A DNA stretch of 64,000 bases from Paractinoplanes lichenicola (GTDB taxonomy: Bacteria > Actinomycetota > Actinomycetes > Mycobacteriales > Micromonosporaceae): contig NZ_JAENHO010000016.1 in assembly GCF_016785085.1 (NCBI RefSeq), positions 124,001 through 188,000 on the forward strand, written 5' to 3'. The translations under genes and the position numbers were made by a program. The notes beneath the pieces were generated by a model that was given only the letters and a program-made list of their open reading frames with translations, made no database searches and was not told where the DNA came from. Positions 8,212 to 16,807 of this stretch are shown piece by piece (the first letter of the stretch is position 1; every line of letters begins with the position of its first letter).

Positions 8212-9144
8212 TCAGCGGGGTGGCAGGGTGGTAGCCGGCTCGACGGTGGCGGCCGTCGGGCCGGCTGCCGTCTGCTTGCGACGGCGCAGCGCGTCGACGG
8301 TAAAGATGATCAGCGCCAGCCACACGAGGGCGAACCCGGCCAGGCGGGCCGGCGGCATCGGCTCGTGATAGATCAGCAGGCCGACGGCGAGCTGCAGGAT
8401 CGGCGCGACGTATTGCAGGATGCCGATCCCGACCATCGGCACTCGATTGGCGGCCGCGGCGAACAGCAGCAGCGGCAGCGCGGTGGCCAGCCCCGAAAAG
8501 ATCATGAGCGCGGTGTGGGTGGCCGAGACGTGCCCGAATTCGCCGTCACCCGCGCTGGTCAGCCAGGCGACGTAGGCCAGCGCCGGGAGCGCCAGCACCG
8601 CCGACTCGACGAACAGCCCCTCGGCCGGCGGCAGCGACATGCGCTTCTTGACCAGGCTGTAGGTGCCGAAGCTGGCCGCCAGGAGCAGGGCGATATATGG
8701 CAGGTGGCCGTAGTCGATCGTCAGCACGGCCACGGCGATCGCGCCGATGCCGACCGCGACCCACTGCAGGGCGCGCATCCGCTCACGCATCACGGTCACG
8801 CCCAGCAGCATGATGACGAGCGGGGTGATGAAGTAGCCCAGCGCCGTCTCGACGACCCGGTTCGAGTTGACGCCGTAGATGTAGGAGCCCCAGTTCACGC
8901 CGATGAGCAGCGCCGCGAGCGCCAGGCCGCCGAGCAGCTTGGGCGAGCGGAACAGGCGCTTGAGGAAGACCCAGTTCCGCATGGCCGCGAGCAGCAGGCT
9001 GACGAACACCACCGACCAGATCACCCGGTGGGCCAGGATCTCCAGCGGTGACGCCGGCTGCAGGTGCTTGAAGTAGATCGGGAAGAAACCCCACATCCCG
9101 TACGCCGCGAGGCCGTAGAGGTATCCGCGCCGCTCGTCGCTCAT
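8212..9144 (-). CDS. rarD: EamA-family transporter RarD
   Basis: This is a ten-helix drug/metabolite-superfamily membrane protein of 310 residues. The N-terminus has the RarD signature GYLYGLAAYGMWGFFPIYFK followed by EILAHRVIWS; later segments include NRVVETALGYFITPL and ILQYVAPILQLAVG, typical of the second EamA repeat. The transported substrate of the RarD family is not established (chloramphenicol sensitivity is the historical phenotype). It converges on the anti-sigma-like gene with 15 bases between stops. ATG 9144 is the only good start. Confidence 0.93.
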   Translation of the reverse strand: MSDERRGYLYGLAAYGMWGFFPIYFKHLQPASPLEILAHRVIWSVVFVSLLLAAMRNWVFLKRLFRSPKLLGGLALAALLIGVNWGSYIYGVNSNRVVETALGYFITPLVIMLLGVTVMRERMRALQWVAVGIGAIAVAVLTIDYGHLPYIALLLAASFGTYSLVKKRMSLPPAEGLFVESAVLALPALAYVAWLTSAGDGEFGHVSATHTALMIFSGLATALPLLLFAAAANRVPMVGIGILQYVAPILQLAVGLLIYHEPMPPARLAGFALVWLALIIFTVDALRRRKQTAAGPTAATVEPATTLPPR

Positions 9145-9219
9145 GCCCTCACCGTAAGGTTTCGGCGGCGTTTCGCTCCTTGCCTATGGCCGACCTCACC
9201 GCAGCGCTCGCGGCCGGCC

Positions 9220-9657
9220 TCACCTCGCTGCGCGCAGGTCGCACTCCATCCAGCGTCCCGGCTCGACCTCGGTGAAGCCGTGCGGCGCGTAGACGGCGTG
9301 CGCGTCCCGGGTGACCAGCAGGAAGCGATTGAGGCCGCGAGCGGCGTAGTGATCGCGCAGGTTGCGCACCAACCAGCCGCCGAGGCCGCGGCCCCGATGG
9401 CCCGGGTCGACGTAGACGTCGCAGAGATAGGCGAAGACCGCCCCGTCGGTGACGACCCGGGCCACGGCCACTTGGGCGCCGCCGCGGTCATAGATCCCGT
9501 ACGCCTCGGAGCCGTCGAGGGCGGCCCGCATCTGCTCGAGAGGGCGTCCCATGGCCCAGTACGAGTCGGTGGACAGCCATCGATGCACGGTGGCGAGGTC
9601 GATCCGCTCGCGTGCGGAGTCCAGCTCGTACCCGTCGTCGCGAAGTTCGTGCAGCAC
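9220..9657 (-). CDS. GNAT-family N-acetyltransferase
   Basis: A 145-residue acetyltransferase with the GNAT core: VDPGHRGRGLGGWLVRNL is the acetyl-CoA pyrophosphate-binding motif A (R/Q-x-x-G-x-G/A) and HAVYAPHGFTEVEPGRWMEC resembles the C-terminal strand region that follows. The substrate is unknown. A longer open frame in another register runs across it, but codon composition and motifs support this frame. It is transcribed like rarD, with 75 bp between. Confidence 0.88.
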   Translation of the reverse strand: MLHELRDDGYELDSARERIDLATVHRWLSTDSYWAMGRPLEQMRAALDGSEAYGIYDRGGAQVAVARVVTDGAVFAYLCDVYVDPGHRGRGLGGWLVRNLRDHYAARGLNRFLLVTRDAHAVYAPHGFTEVEPGRWMECDLRAAR

Positions 9658-9764
9658 GCCGCCGAGTCAAGCCGCAAGATCGCCGGACCGCCAGCGGTTT
9701 CCCGCCGAGGCCGCCGACGGAGGTAGTCGTCGGCGACCCCGTAGCCGGGCCGGTCGTAGCAGTG

Positions 9765-10145
9765 TCAGTCGTCGCCGTCGGGCACGAGCATGTTGAGCAG
9801 CCAGCTCACGACGCCCACGAGCAGCGCGCCGAGCACGGCGCTGGGCCAGAACTCGTCGACGTGGAACGGCAGGTCGAACTGGCCGGCGACCCAGCTGGTC
9901 AGCATGAACAGCGCGCCGTTGACGACCAGGGCGATCAACCCGAGCGTGAGCACATAGAAACCGCAGCCCACGACCTTGATGATCGGTCGCAGCACTGCGT
10001 TGATCACGCCGAAGATGACCGCCACGATCAGCAGCGTGATGATCTGTTCCGACACCTTGTCGGTGGTCAGTTCAATGCCGTCGATCAAGACGGTGGCCAG
10101 CCACAGCGAGAACGCCGTGATCAGAAGCCGAATGATGAGGCCCAT
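9765..10145 (-). CDS. Phage-holin-like four-helix membrane protein
   Basis: A small hydrophobic protein of about 126 residues with four predicted membrane segments and the conserved feature FGVINAVLRPIIKVVG followed by LTLGLIALVVNGALFML, as in the mycobacterial 4-TMS holin-like family (annotated phage holin family, superfamily IV). Despite the name these are chromosomal in actinobacteria and not evidence of a prophage; no phage genes are nearby. ATG 10145 (MGLIIRLLITAFS) is favoured; the frame extends to ATG 10169. Function is not established. Confidence 0.8.
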   Translation of the reverse strand: MGLIIRLLITAFSLWLATVLIDGIELTTDKVSEQIITLLIVAVIFGVINAVLRPIIKVVGCGFYVLTLGLIALVVNGALFMLTSWVAGQFDLPFHVDEFWPSAVLGALLVGVVSWLLNMLVPDGDD

Positions 10146-10248
10146 GGCCCGGAATGGTGCCACGATCATGCCACCGGCAGCGGCGACACTCCCCGATCTT
10201 GTCGATCTCGTTGCACTGAACAGCGCATATCGACTTTCGCCGCTCTTT

Positions 10249-12102
10249 TCAGCGGCCGGGTGGGCCGGTCAGCTGGGTCTCGATGGGGGTGTGGGCCAGG
10301 GCCGCCCAGCGGACCGCCCGGCGGTTGACCACGCCGACCATGTCGGGCCGAATCCGCGTCATCCACTGGGCCACCTCGCCCAGGCCCAGGGCGCCGCCGA
10401 CGAGCGTGGCCTCCTCGGGGCGCAGCGGCTGGAGGATCAGCAGGTCGGCGCGGGAGGCCACGTCGACGTCGGCGGCCGAGAACTCGTCGCGCACCACGAG
10501 CGTGGCCTGCCAGCCCTCGCCGGGGCGGTTGTCGGCGCCGACCGGGCCGATGTCGACCACGATCAGCAGCGGGTGCAGGGCCGAGCCGGGCGCGATCTCG
10601 ATCGGGCGGCCCGGCGGCACCACGGCGATCGACTCGCCGGGGACGGCCGCCCCGCGGACGAACGGCTCCCACGCGCGCGGCCGAGCCGTCTGCACCACCA
10701 CGCGGGCGCCCAGGGCCATCGCTCGCAGGGCCACCAGCTGGGCCGCCCGGACGCCGCCGACAAGCAGGGCCCGGGTCTGCTCGGGGCGGAACAGACGGAT
10801 CACGACCGGGCTGCCGTGGCGGTTGCGCCCGAGCATCAGGCCCGACGCGCCGACCGGCAGGTGCAGGCCCTCGAGCAGCTCGGCCGGCTGCACCCCGTCG
10901 GCGGGGAAGCCGGGCACGGCGCTCGGCCGGCCACCCAGCGGCAGCGTGGCGAACAGGCCCTGCAGATGTTCGCCGTCGAGGCGCTGCGCGCCGGCGTGCT
11001 CGCCCGACAGGAGCTTGCGCAGCGCCTGGGTGGCGACGCCGAGCGCATTCGGATCGGGCGCGGCCAGCCGGATCGTCATGTCGAGCGGGACGGGACCGCG
11101 CGCCGCCTGCGGACCGGCGGTCAGCGACACCGTGGTCGCGGCCGCGGGCAGGGTGAGCAGGCGGGAGACCAGCCGCCGGGACGTCTCGACCTGCGGGTCG
11201 GGCCAGCGCCGCAGCCGGAACGTGGTCTGCGCCAGGCCGCCGACCCGCAGGGCGGGCCACGTCTCCTGCGCCGAGCCCACCCCGTCGTCGTGGGCCAGCT
11301 CGGCGATGACCCGCAGCGCGGCCGCCTCACCGAGCGGGCGCGCCGGCACCGCGGAGAGCCGCCGCACCAGCTTGCGCACCAGGCCGGACAGCGAGCGGCG
11401 CAGCTCCTCCTCCGACCAGCCCTCGGCCCGCAGCACCCGCACGGCCAGCAGCGCCCGGCTGTGTCCGAGCAGGCGGCCCTCGGTGAGCTGCCGATAGGAG
11501 TTGGCCGGGGTGCCCGCGCCGGCCCGCAGCGAGGGCGCCGGCGCCCCGGTCAGCAGCAGCTGGATCAGCACCGGGGGCAGCTCGGCCTCGCCCGAGGGCA
11601 GCAGGGTGGCCGGCGACGGCAGGTCGGGTGTCTCCTCGGTCAGCAGGCCGGTCGGGTCGCCCAGCTCGAGCACGGCGGTGAGGCCGTGACCGTCGACGAC
11701 CACCGCGGCCGGATCGCCGGCCAGCTCGGCCTGCTCGACCCGCGCGCCCGGGGCGAGGAATCGCAGCAGCGCCGTCGGGTCGGTGTCGACCGCGGCGGAG
11801 TGCCGACGACCGCCGAAGCGAAGACCGACGCCGAGCCACTCGAACGCCCAGCGCCGGTTGAGCCGCAACCAGGTCAGGGCGAGGATGACCAGGCCCAGGA
11901 CGGCGCCGGCGACCAGGCCGATCGGGCCGTTGACCGCGCCCAGCGCCACGGCCACGGCGGCGACCTGGGTGGCCACGAGCTGGCCGGCCCGGACGCCGAG
12001 GAACCGTCCACGGCGGATCGGCCGCCGGCTGACCTTGGGTAGTGGTTTCGCGGGCCCGGACAGCTCGCGGTAGTCGCGGTCGCCTGTCACTCCGACCGTC
12101 AC
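10249..12102 (-). CDS. eccE: Type VII secretion protein EccE
   Basis: This is a membrane component of an ESX/type VII secretion system, 617 residues. Two membrane helices lie at about residues 40-58 and 61-80, followed by the conserved RRWAFEWLGVGLRFG segment and a long soluble domain, the usual EccE layout. It is divergent from two WXG100 substrate genes across 317 bp, which supports the assignment. Unlike canonical ESX loci, no eccB, eccC, eccD or mycP is present on either side. ATG 12102 is the first codon; GTG 12096 lies in frame nearby. The C-terminal domain is long and Ala/Gly-rich, as in actinomycete homologues. Confidence 0.88.
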   Translation of the reverse strand: MTVGVTGDRDYRELSGPAKPLPKVSRRPIRRGRFLGVRAGQLVATQVAAVAVALGAVNGPIGLVAGAVLGLVILALTWLRLNRRWAFEWLGVGLRFGGRRHSAAVDTDPTALLRFLAPGARVEQAELAGDPAAVVVDGHGLTAVLELGDPTGLLTEETPDLPSPATLLPSGEAELPPVLIQLLLTGAPAPSLRAGAGTPANSYRQLTEGRLLGHSRALLAVRVLRAEGWSEEELRRSLSGLVRKLVRRLSAVPARPLGEAAALRVIAELAHDDGVGSAQETWPALRVGGLAQTTFRLRRWPDPQVETSRRLVSRLLTLPAAATTVSLTAGPQAARGPVPLDMTIRLAAPDPNALGVATQALRKLLSGEHAGAQRLDGEHLQGLFATLPLGGRPSAVPGFPADGVQPAELLEGLHLPVGASGLMLGRNRHGSPVVIRLFRPEQTRALLVGGVRAAQLVALRAMALGARVVVQTARPRAWEPFVRGAAVPGESIAVVPPGRPIEIAPGSALHPLLIVVDIGPVGADNRPGEGWQATLVVRDEFSAADVDVASRADLLILQPLRPEEATLVGGALGLGEVAQWMTRIRPDMVGVVNRRAVRWAALAHTPIETQLTGPPGR

Positions 12103-12419
12103 GATCCACCGCCCTTCCCCGCATTTGTGCTCGTGCGGCGCCTATCGTATGGGCTCGCGGCCATCGGCGGGGCACCCTGTGGACAACCGAGAGTTATCCA
12201 CAGGCCCCGATCCGGGACTGTCGCGGCTTGACGAGTTTCGCTACGGTCGGCGACGTCAGGAAAGAGTAGTCGGCCGCTCACGGCCCGCCCCCCGTGGCTT
12301 GTGGTCAGGGGTTAGCCTGGTGGCCAGCGTCGATATGTCGCAGGTGAATGATCACCGTCCGTCCACAACGGATCACGACATCCTCGGCGAACCGAACGAG
12401 AAAGCGGGGTGACTTCCGG
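12103..12419. other. eccE/esx divergent intergenic region
   Basis: This 317-bp spacer separates eccE from the WXG100 pair. Its main feature is an inverted pair of DnaA-box-like words at 12177-12203. Promoters for both directions are expected; no hexamer pair stood out clearly by eye. An open frame running from ATG 12348 into the WXG100 gene would lengthen that protein by 24 residues, but it has no ribosome site. Confidence 0.6.
12177..12203. promoter_or_regulatory. Inverted pair of DnaA-box-like sequences
   Basis: CTGTGGACAAC, a 5-bp spacer (CGAGA), then GTTATCCACAG. The arms are inverted repeats differing at one position. Each matches the bacterial DnaA box (TTATCCACA) or its high-GC actinomycete variant (TTGTCCACA). 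It lies in the eccE/esx spacer. Protein binding is inferred only. Confidence 0.6.
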
Positions 12420-12740
12420 GTGGCCGGATCAACGCAAGTAACACCGGAGGAGATGGCAGCTGCTGCCACCAACTTCGACAACGTCAACCAGGGTCTGCAG
12501 CAGATGCTGTCCACGCTGATGAACGAGCTGTCGCAGCTGAACGGCGCGTGGAAGGGCATGGGCGCGGCCGCGTTCGAGCAGGTCAAGGTGCAGTACGAGA
12601 CCGACCTGAAGAAGCTCAACTCGGCCCTGGCCGACACCGCGGAGTCGATCCGGGTGTCCGGCACCGGCTACAGCTCGACCGACACCGACGCTGCCAGCCG
12701 CGTGTCCGGCTCCGGCGGCAACTTCTCGCTGCCGCTCTGA
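12420..12740 (+). CDS. WXG100-family type VII secretion substrate (first of pair)
   Basis: An ESX-type small helical-hairpin protein of 106 residues. The WXG turn is W44-K-G (NGAWKGMGAAAFEQ), central as in the family, flanked by two amphipathic helices. The start is taken as GTG 12420 (MAGSTQVTPEEM), with GGGGTGA nine bases upstream, rather than ATG 12348. It probably forms a heterodimer with the product of the next gene, 18 bp downstream, and is exported through the ESX machinery of which EccE is a part. No YxxxD/E signal is obvious at its C-terminus; the partner carries one. Confidence 0.92.
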   Translation: MAGSTQVTPEEMAAAATNFDNVNQGLQQMLSTLMNELSQLNGAWKGMGAAAFEQVKVQYETDLKKLNSALADTAESIRVSGTGYSSTDTDAASRVSGSGGNFSLPL

Positions 12741-12758
12741 CCCGGGGGAGACCAACAA

Positions 12759-13055
12759 ATGGCTAACGACGGAGTACTTCTCGTCAATTTCGAGGCCCTG
12801 CGTGGAGCGGGTGCCAACATCGCGAAGGCCGTGAGCTCGCTGCAGCAGCAGCTCGGCGACCTCGAGCGCGACTCGAAGCGGCTCGTCGACTCGTGGGACG
12901 GCGAGGCCCAGCAGGCGTATTACGCGCGTCAGGAGGCGTGGCGCACCGCGGCCAACGACCTGACCAGCATCCTGCAGAACATCAAGGGCGCCGTCGACCA
13001 GTCGGCCGACGACTACGTGAACACCGAGAAGCAGGCGACCTCGCGCTTCCAGTGA
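12759..13055 (+). CDS. WXG100-family type VII secretion substrate (second of pair)
   Basis: A 98-residue WXG100 protein with W46-D-G (DSWDGEAQQAYYARQ) between two helices and a C-terminal Y86-V-N-T-E90 matching the YxxxD/E general secretion motif of the ESX-exported partner. It starts at ATG 12759 after GGGGGAG. It forms an operon with the preceding WXG100 gene; a hairpin at 13081-13116 follows. The two proteins are unlike enough to suggest a heterodimer. Confidence 0.94.
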   Translation: MANDGVLLVNFEALRGAGANIAKAVSSLQQQLGDLERDSKRLVDSWDGEAQQAYYARQEAWRTAANDLTSILQNIKGAVDQSADDYVNTEKQATSRFQ

Positions 13056-13397
13056 GCGCGCGGCGCTCGCCGCAGCCGTGAACGGCCGGACCAGTCAAGC
13101 GACTGTCCCGGCCGTTTCGCATTTCCCGGCCCGGCAATACGACCGTTTAGTCCGTTGTTGCGAAGCTTGTTGTCGCTCGAACGCGTACTGGACCGTCTGG
13201 GCGATCCGGCTACGATCAGTTGTTGTTTGATCGCCTCGAGCGACCGAAACGGTGATCCGGAGAGCATTCGGACGCATACTTAGGGCTTCGACCACCCGCT
13301 TTACTCTTCTGCGTACCGCCGCCCATTGTGATCGTGGCCTGACCTTGTAGGTTGTACGCGTTGAGATGGCCTCGTCGCACGGTGGGGAGAGGTGGAC
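13056..13397. other. Intergenic region after the WXG100 pair
   Basis: It begins with a terminator-like hairpin and continues as relatively AT-rich sequence to the SseB gene. A short inverted repeat GATCA-N9-TGATC lies at about 13214-13232. No gene is seen; a promoter for the downstream gene is expected near 13345-13375 but no clear hexamers were found. Confidence 0.55.
13081..13116 (+). terminator. Hairpin after the WXG100 operon
   Basis: AACGGCCGG pairs with CCGGCCGTT, with two mismatches and a further CAGT/ACTG extension toward the loop, 25 bp after the WXG100 stop. Only a short T run follows (TTTCG). Confidence 0.65.
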
Positions 13398-16300
13398 GTG
13401 TCCGAGTGGGAGCCGGCTACGGACGCCGAGGTCGCTATGCGCGATGCTTTGCGCACCGACGACCAGGAGTCGTATTTCCGCATTCTCTCCGGTGTTGACC
13501 TGCTCTTGCCGGTGTCGGCCGACGCGTTGGCGGGTCTCGCCCCGCTCGGCTGGGGCACCTGGAGCACCGGGGGCCGCACGCACGTGCTGGCCTTCACGTC
13601 GACAGCGGCGTTGCAGTCCTGCCTAGCGGATTACACGGGTTCCGCCCGTCGTGTCCCCTATGCGGAGCTTGCCAACACCTGGCCAAATCTCGAGTGGTGG
13701 CTGGCGGTCAACCCCGGCCTGCCGATCGAGGGCTACCTTCCGGCCTGGTTCGTGGCGCAACTCTCACGTGGCGATCTGCGGCTGCCGACCCGTGGCCCGG
13801 GCCGCGCCGAGCCGGTCGGCCAGTCCGGCAAGATGCAGGATCTGCAGGCCGCGGCCCTGGCGGCCAACGCGGCGGCCGCCCAAAAGGAGGAGACGGCCCG
13901 GCCGGGCGGTCCCACTCACGAGGGCGCCCCGATGACCGCGGCCACGGGGTCCTACCCGCAATATCCCGGCGCCAAGACCTCCTACGGACAGGCGCCGGCC
14001 GCGTACGGTCAGGCCGCTGCGGCCTCCTACGGCGGTGCCTACGCCCACACCCCGGGCGAGCCGCCGTCGAGCGAGCTCCCGAGCCGCACGCCCGCGCCGT
14101 CGAGCGACCTTCCCAGCCGTACGCCGGCACCGGCGAGCGCCTACGGTCAGCCCGCCGGCCTGCCGACCCGCACACCCTCCGCCGAGCAGCCGCCCGCCGG
14201 TGGCCTGCCCACGCGCACCCCCACCTACGGTCAGGGCAGCGAGCAGGCTCCCGGCCTGCCGACCCGCACGCCGGCTTATGGGCAGGCAGCGGATCAGGCT
14301 CCTGGCCTGCCGCCCCGCACGCCGGCCTACGGTCAGGCCGCGGATCAGGCTCCCGGCCTGCCCACGCGCAGCCCGTCCAACGGCCAGCCGAACGAGCAGC
14401 CGGCGGCCCGCACGTCGGCCTACGGCGAGCAGCCGGCGGCCCGCACCCCCGCCTATGGGGAGCAGCCCGCGGCCCGCACTCCCGCCTATGGCCAGGCGCC
14501 GGATCAGGTCGGTGGCCTGCCGACTCGTTCACCGTCGGCCGCGTTCGGCCAGGCCGCCGGGCAGTCGCCCGCGGGTCTGCCCACGCGTGGTCAGCCCGCC
14601 GCCTACGGCCAGCCCGCAGCTGCTCCCGCGAGCGCTCCGCCCGCGAGTGCGCCGCCGGCCAGCGGCCCGCCGCTTTACGGACGCCCGGCGAGCGCGCCCC
14701 CGGCCTACGGCCAGTCGGCCGGCTCGGCCGCCTCCGGCCACGCCGCGGTCCGCTCCGGCGGCTCGGGCCATGCCTCGTCCGCTGCCGACGCTTTCAACCG
14801 GCCCGCACCGACGTCCGGCGGCTTCGGCCAGCCCGCGAGCGCAGCCCGGCCCGCAACCGCAGGCCAGCCTGAAAACGCAGGTCAGCCCCTGGGTGCGCCG
14901 ACCTCTCCCGAGTCGCCCGGCGCGCAGTCCGAGCAGTTCGGCCCCGGCGGCCTCCCGATCCGCACGCCCGGCACGGTGCTGCCGAGCGGCCTGCCCGCCC
15001 GCACCCCGAGCGCCGCGCCCACCTCCGGCCTGCCCGCGAGCGCCCCGCCCGCCTTCGGCCAGCAGCCGAGCGCCCCACAAGGTTTCGGCCAGCAGCCGAG
15101 CGCCCCGCCCGCCTTCGGCCAGCAGCCGAGCGCGCCGCAGGGTTTCGGTCAGCAGCCGAGCGTCGCGCCCTCGCCGGCCCAGCCGCCCGTGGTGCCCCCG
15201 GCCTACCAGTCGCCGGCCGTCCCGCCCACCGGTGGCGACGACCCGCGCGGCCCCCTGCCCGACCCGGCCGGGCTGCCGGTCCGCACCCCCATGGCGCAGA
15301 CCCCGCCCCCGCCCGACAACTTCAGCCCGCACAACCCCGACGAGACCCCGTTCAACCCGAACTGGTCGGCGTCGGCCCCGCCGTCGCGTCCGGGCACCAG
15401 CGCGCTGAGCGACCTGCCGCGCCGCCAGTCGTCGTCCGGTGGTGCCGCCTTCCCGCAGGGCCCGGCCTCCCCGCAGGCGGCCGCCCGGCAGTCGTCCGCG
15501 TCCGCCATGCCGCCCATCTCGGCCCCGCCGGCCCCGGCGAGTCCGTCCCCGGGCCTGGCGGCTCGGCTGCCCGGCTTGTCGAGCCCGGCCCCGGCGGCCG
15601 CGCCCGGGTTGCCGACCGAGCCCAGTCCCGGTTTCGGCACGCCGCTGCCCCGCCGGCAGGCGACCTCGCCGTCGGAGGCTCCCGGCCTCACGTCCTTCCC
15701 GGCGTTCCAGACCAAGTCCGAGGCCCCCGCGCAGCCGATGACCCCGCCGGTCATTCCCGGTTCGCCCGGCAGCGACCGCCCGGCCCGGCTCGGCGCCCAG
15801 CCGCCGCTGGAGACCCGTCCGGCGTCGCCCGCCCCGCAGGCCCCGCCGCCCGTGGCGTTCGTGCCGGCCAACGAGGTCGAGCAGGATCTCTACAACGCCG
15901 CCAGCGCCCACAACACCGACACCTTCCTGTCCACGCTGTTGCTGGCCACGGTGCTCGTGCCGGTGGCCGACCACTCGCGTCCGGGCAGCTCGCCCGGCGA
16001 GTCCGGGTTCGCCTTCCGCACCGAGCAGGCCGAGGGCGAGACCTTCCTCGTCGTCTTCACCAGCCGCGACAGGCTCGCCGAGCACTTCTCCGAGCCCACC
16101 CGTACGGTCGGGGTGCGCTTCTTCGAGCTGATCCGCAACTGGCCCGACCCGGCCTGGTCGTTCGCGGTCAACCCGGACGGCCCGATCGGCGCGAAGTATC
16201 CCGGGCCGCAGGTCATCGCGCTGGCCAGCTGGGCCGCGGAGTCGGGCCTGGGTCACGACCCGGACGGCCCGATCGAGGACGTCGCGCCGGTGCCCGCGCC

Positions 16301-16805
16301 CGAGCCCGCCAGCGACGACAAGCAGCACGCCACGGTGATGCAGAAGACGCTGCCGCCCGACCAGGTCGACTACTACCTCGAGCGCGGCTACGACCGGGTG
16401 GCCGGCTTCGTGCACCGCGCGACCGAGGTCGAGCATCTGCGGACGCCCGCGGAGCTGCTGGGCGCCCTGGGCCTGAGCTACGACACCTCGCCGCATCAGC
16501 ACGACGCCAAGGAGGCGTACGTGTTGCGGTGGCCGGCGTATCGTCCGAGCCTCTACCGCATCCCGTACGGCGGGCAGAACGAGCAGGCCCTGCGGGCGAT
16601 GGACGGCTGGGTCATCGAGCGCGCGCCCTTCCGGGGCAACGGGTTCGCCCCCGGCGAGGGCCGCGACGTGATCGCCGAGTTCAAGGTGGACAGTGTCCGG
16701 CTGCCGCACGGCGCGCAGCTGTGGCGCATCGACGTGGACGGCAACGAGCGGATGGTCGCGATCTTCGACAACGACGGTCCGCTCTGGCGCCGGGTGGGTG
16801 AGTAG
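13398..16805 (+). CDS. ESX-linked giant protein: SseB-like, Pro-rich repeats, SseB-like, unassigned C-terminal domain
   Basis: About 1135 residues. Residues ~10-130 are an SseB-like domain (TWPNLEWWLAVNPGLPIEGYLP); ~135-815 a Pro/Ala/Gln linker with 17-residue (GLPTRTPAYGQAADQAP), 11-residue (EQPAARTPAYG) and 10-residue (FGQQPSAPQG) repeats; ~818-950 a second SseB-like domain (NWPDPAWSFAVNPDGPIG); ~970-1135 a compact C-terminal domain I cannot assign (YLERGYDRVAGFVHRA, SLYRIPYGG, VIERAPFRGNGF). No signal peptide or membrane helix is seen. GTG 13398 has GGGGAGAGG five bases upstream; GTG 13392 is possible. It follows the WXG100 pair and its stop overlaps the next gene. The order variable linker, C-terminal domain, small acidic neighbour resembles a polymorphic toxin, but no catalytic motif is recognised, so a structural ESX role is equally open. 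Confidence 0.75.
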   Translation: MSEWEPATDAEVAMRDALRTDDQESYFRILSGVDLLLPVSADALAGLAPLGWGTWSTGGRTHVLAFTSTAALQSCLADYTGSARRVPYAELANTWPNLEWWLAVNPGLPIEGYLPAWFVAQLSRGDLRLPTRGPGRAEPVGQSGKMQDLQAAALAANAAAAQKEETARPGGPTHEGAPMTAATGSYPQYPGAKTSYGQAPAAYGQAAAASYGGAYAHTPGEPPSSELPSRTPAPSSDLPSRTPAPASAYGQPAGLPTRTPSAEQPPAGGLPTRTPTYGQGSEQAPGLPTRTPAYGQAADQAPGLPPRTPAYGQAADQAPGLPTRSPSNGQPNEQPAARTSAYGEQPAARTPAYGEQPAARTPAYGQAPDQVGGLPTRSPSAAFGQAAGQSPAGLPTRGQPAAYGQPAAAPASAPPASAPPASGPPLYGRPASAPPAYGQSAGSAASGHAAVRSGGSGHASSAADAFNRPAPTSGGFGQPASAARPATAGQPENAGQPLGAPTSPESPGAQSEQFGPGGLPIRTPGTVLPSGLPARTPSAAPTSGLPASAPPAFGQQPSAPQGFGQQPSAPPAFGQQPSAPQGFGQQPSVAPSPAQPPVVPPAYQSPAVPPTGGDDPRGPLPDPAGLPVRTPMAQTPPPPDNFSPHNPDETPFNPNWSASAPPSRPGTSALSDLPRRQSSSGGAAFPQGPASPQAAARQSSASAMPPISAPPAPASPSPGLAARLPGLSSPAPAAAPGLPTEPSPGFGTPLPRRQATSPSEAPGLTSFPAFQTKSEAPAQPMTPPVIPGSPGSDRPARLGAQPPLETRPASPAPQAPPPVAFVPANEVEQDLYNAASAHNTDTFLSTLLLATVLVPVADHSRPGSSPGESGFAFRTEQAEGETFLVVFTSRDRLAEHFSEPTRTVGVRFFELIRNWPDPAWSFAVNPDGPIGAKYPGPQVIALASWAAESGLGHDPDGPIEDVAPVPAPEPASDDKQHATVMQKTLPPDQVDYYLERGYDRVAGFVHRATEVEHLRTPAELLGALGLSYDTSPHQHDAKEAYVLRWPAYRPSLYRIPYGGQNEQALRAMDGWVIERAPFRGNGFAPGEGRDVIAEFKVDSVRLPHGAQLWRIDVDGNERMVAIFDNDGPLWRRVGE

Positions 16806-16807
16806 TG

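Noticed and set aside
9765..10145. Prophage suggested by a phage-holin-type name
   Set aside because: The holin-like family is common on actinobacterial chromosomes and no other phage gene, integrase or attachment site is seen nearby.
14529..16709. Minus-strand 726-codon open frame opposite the SseB giant
   Set aside because: Low-complexity Arg/Gly shadow of the Pro/Ala-rich coding strand; the plus-strand protein has recognisable domains.
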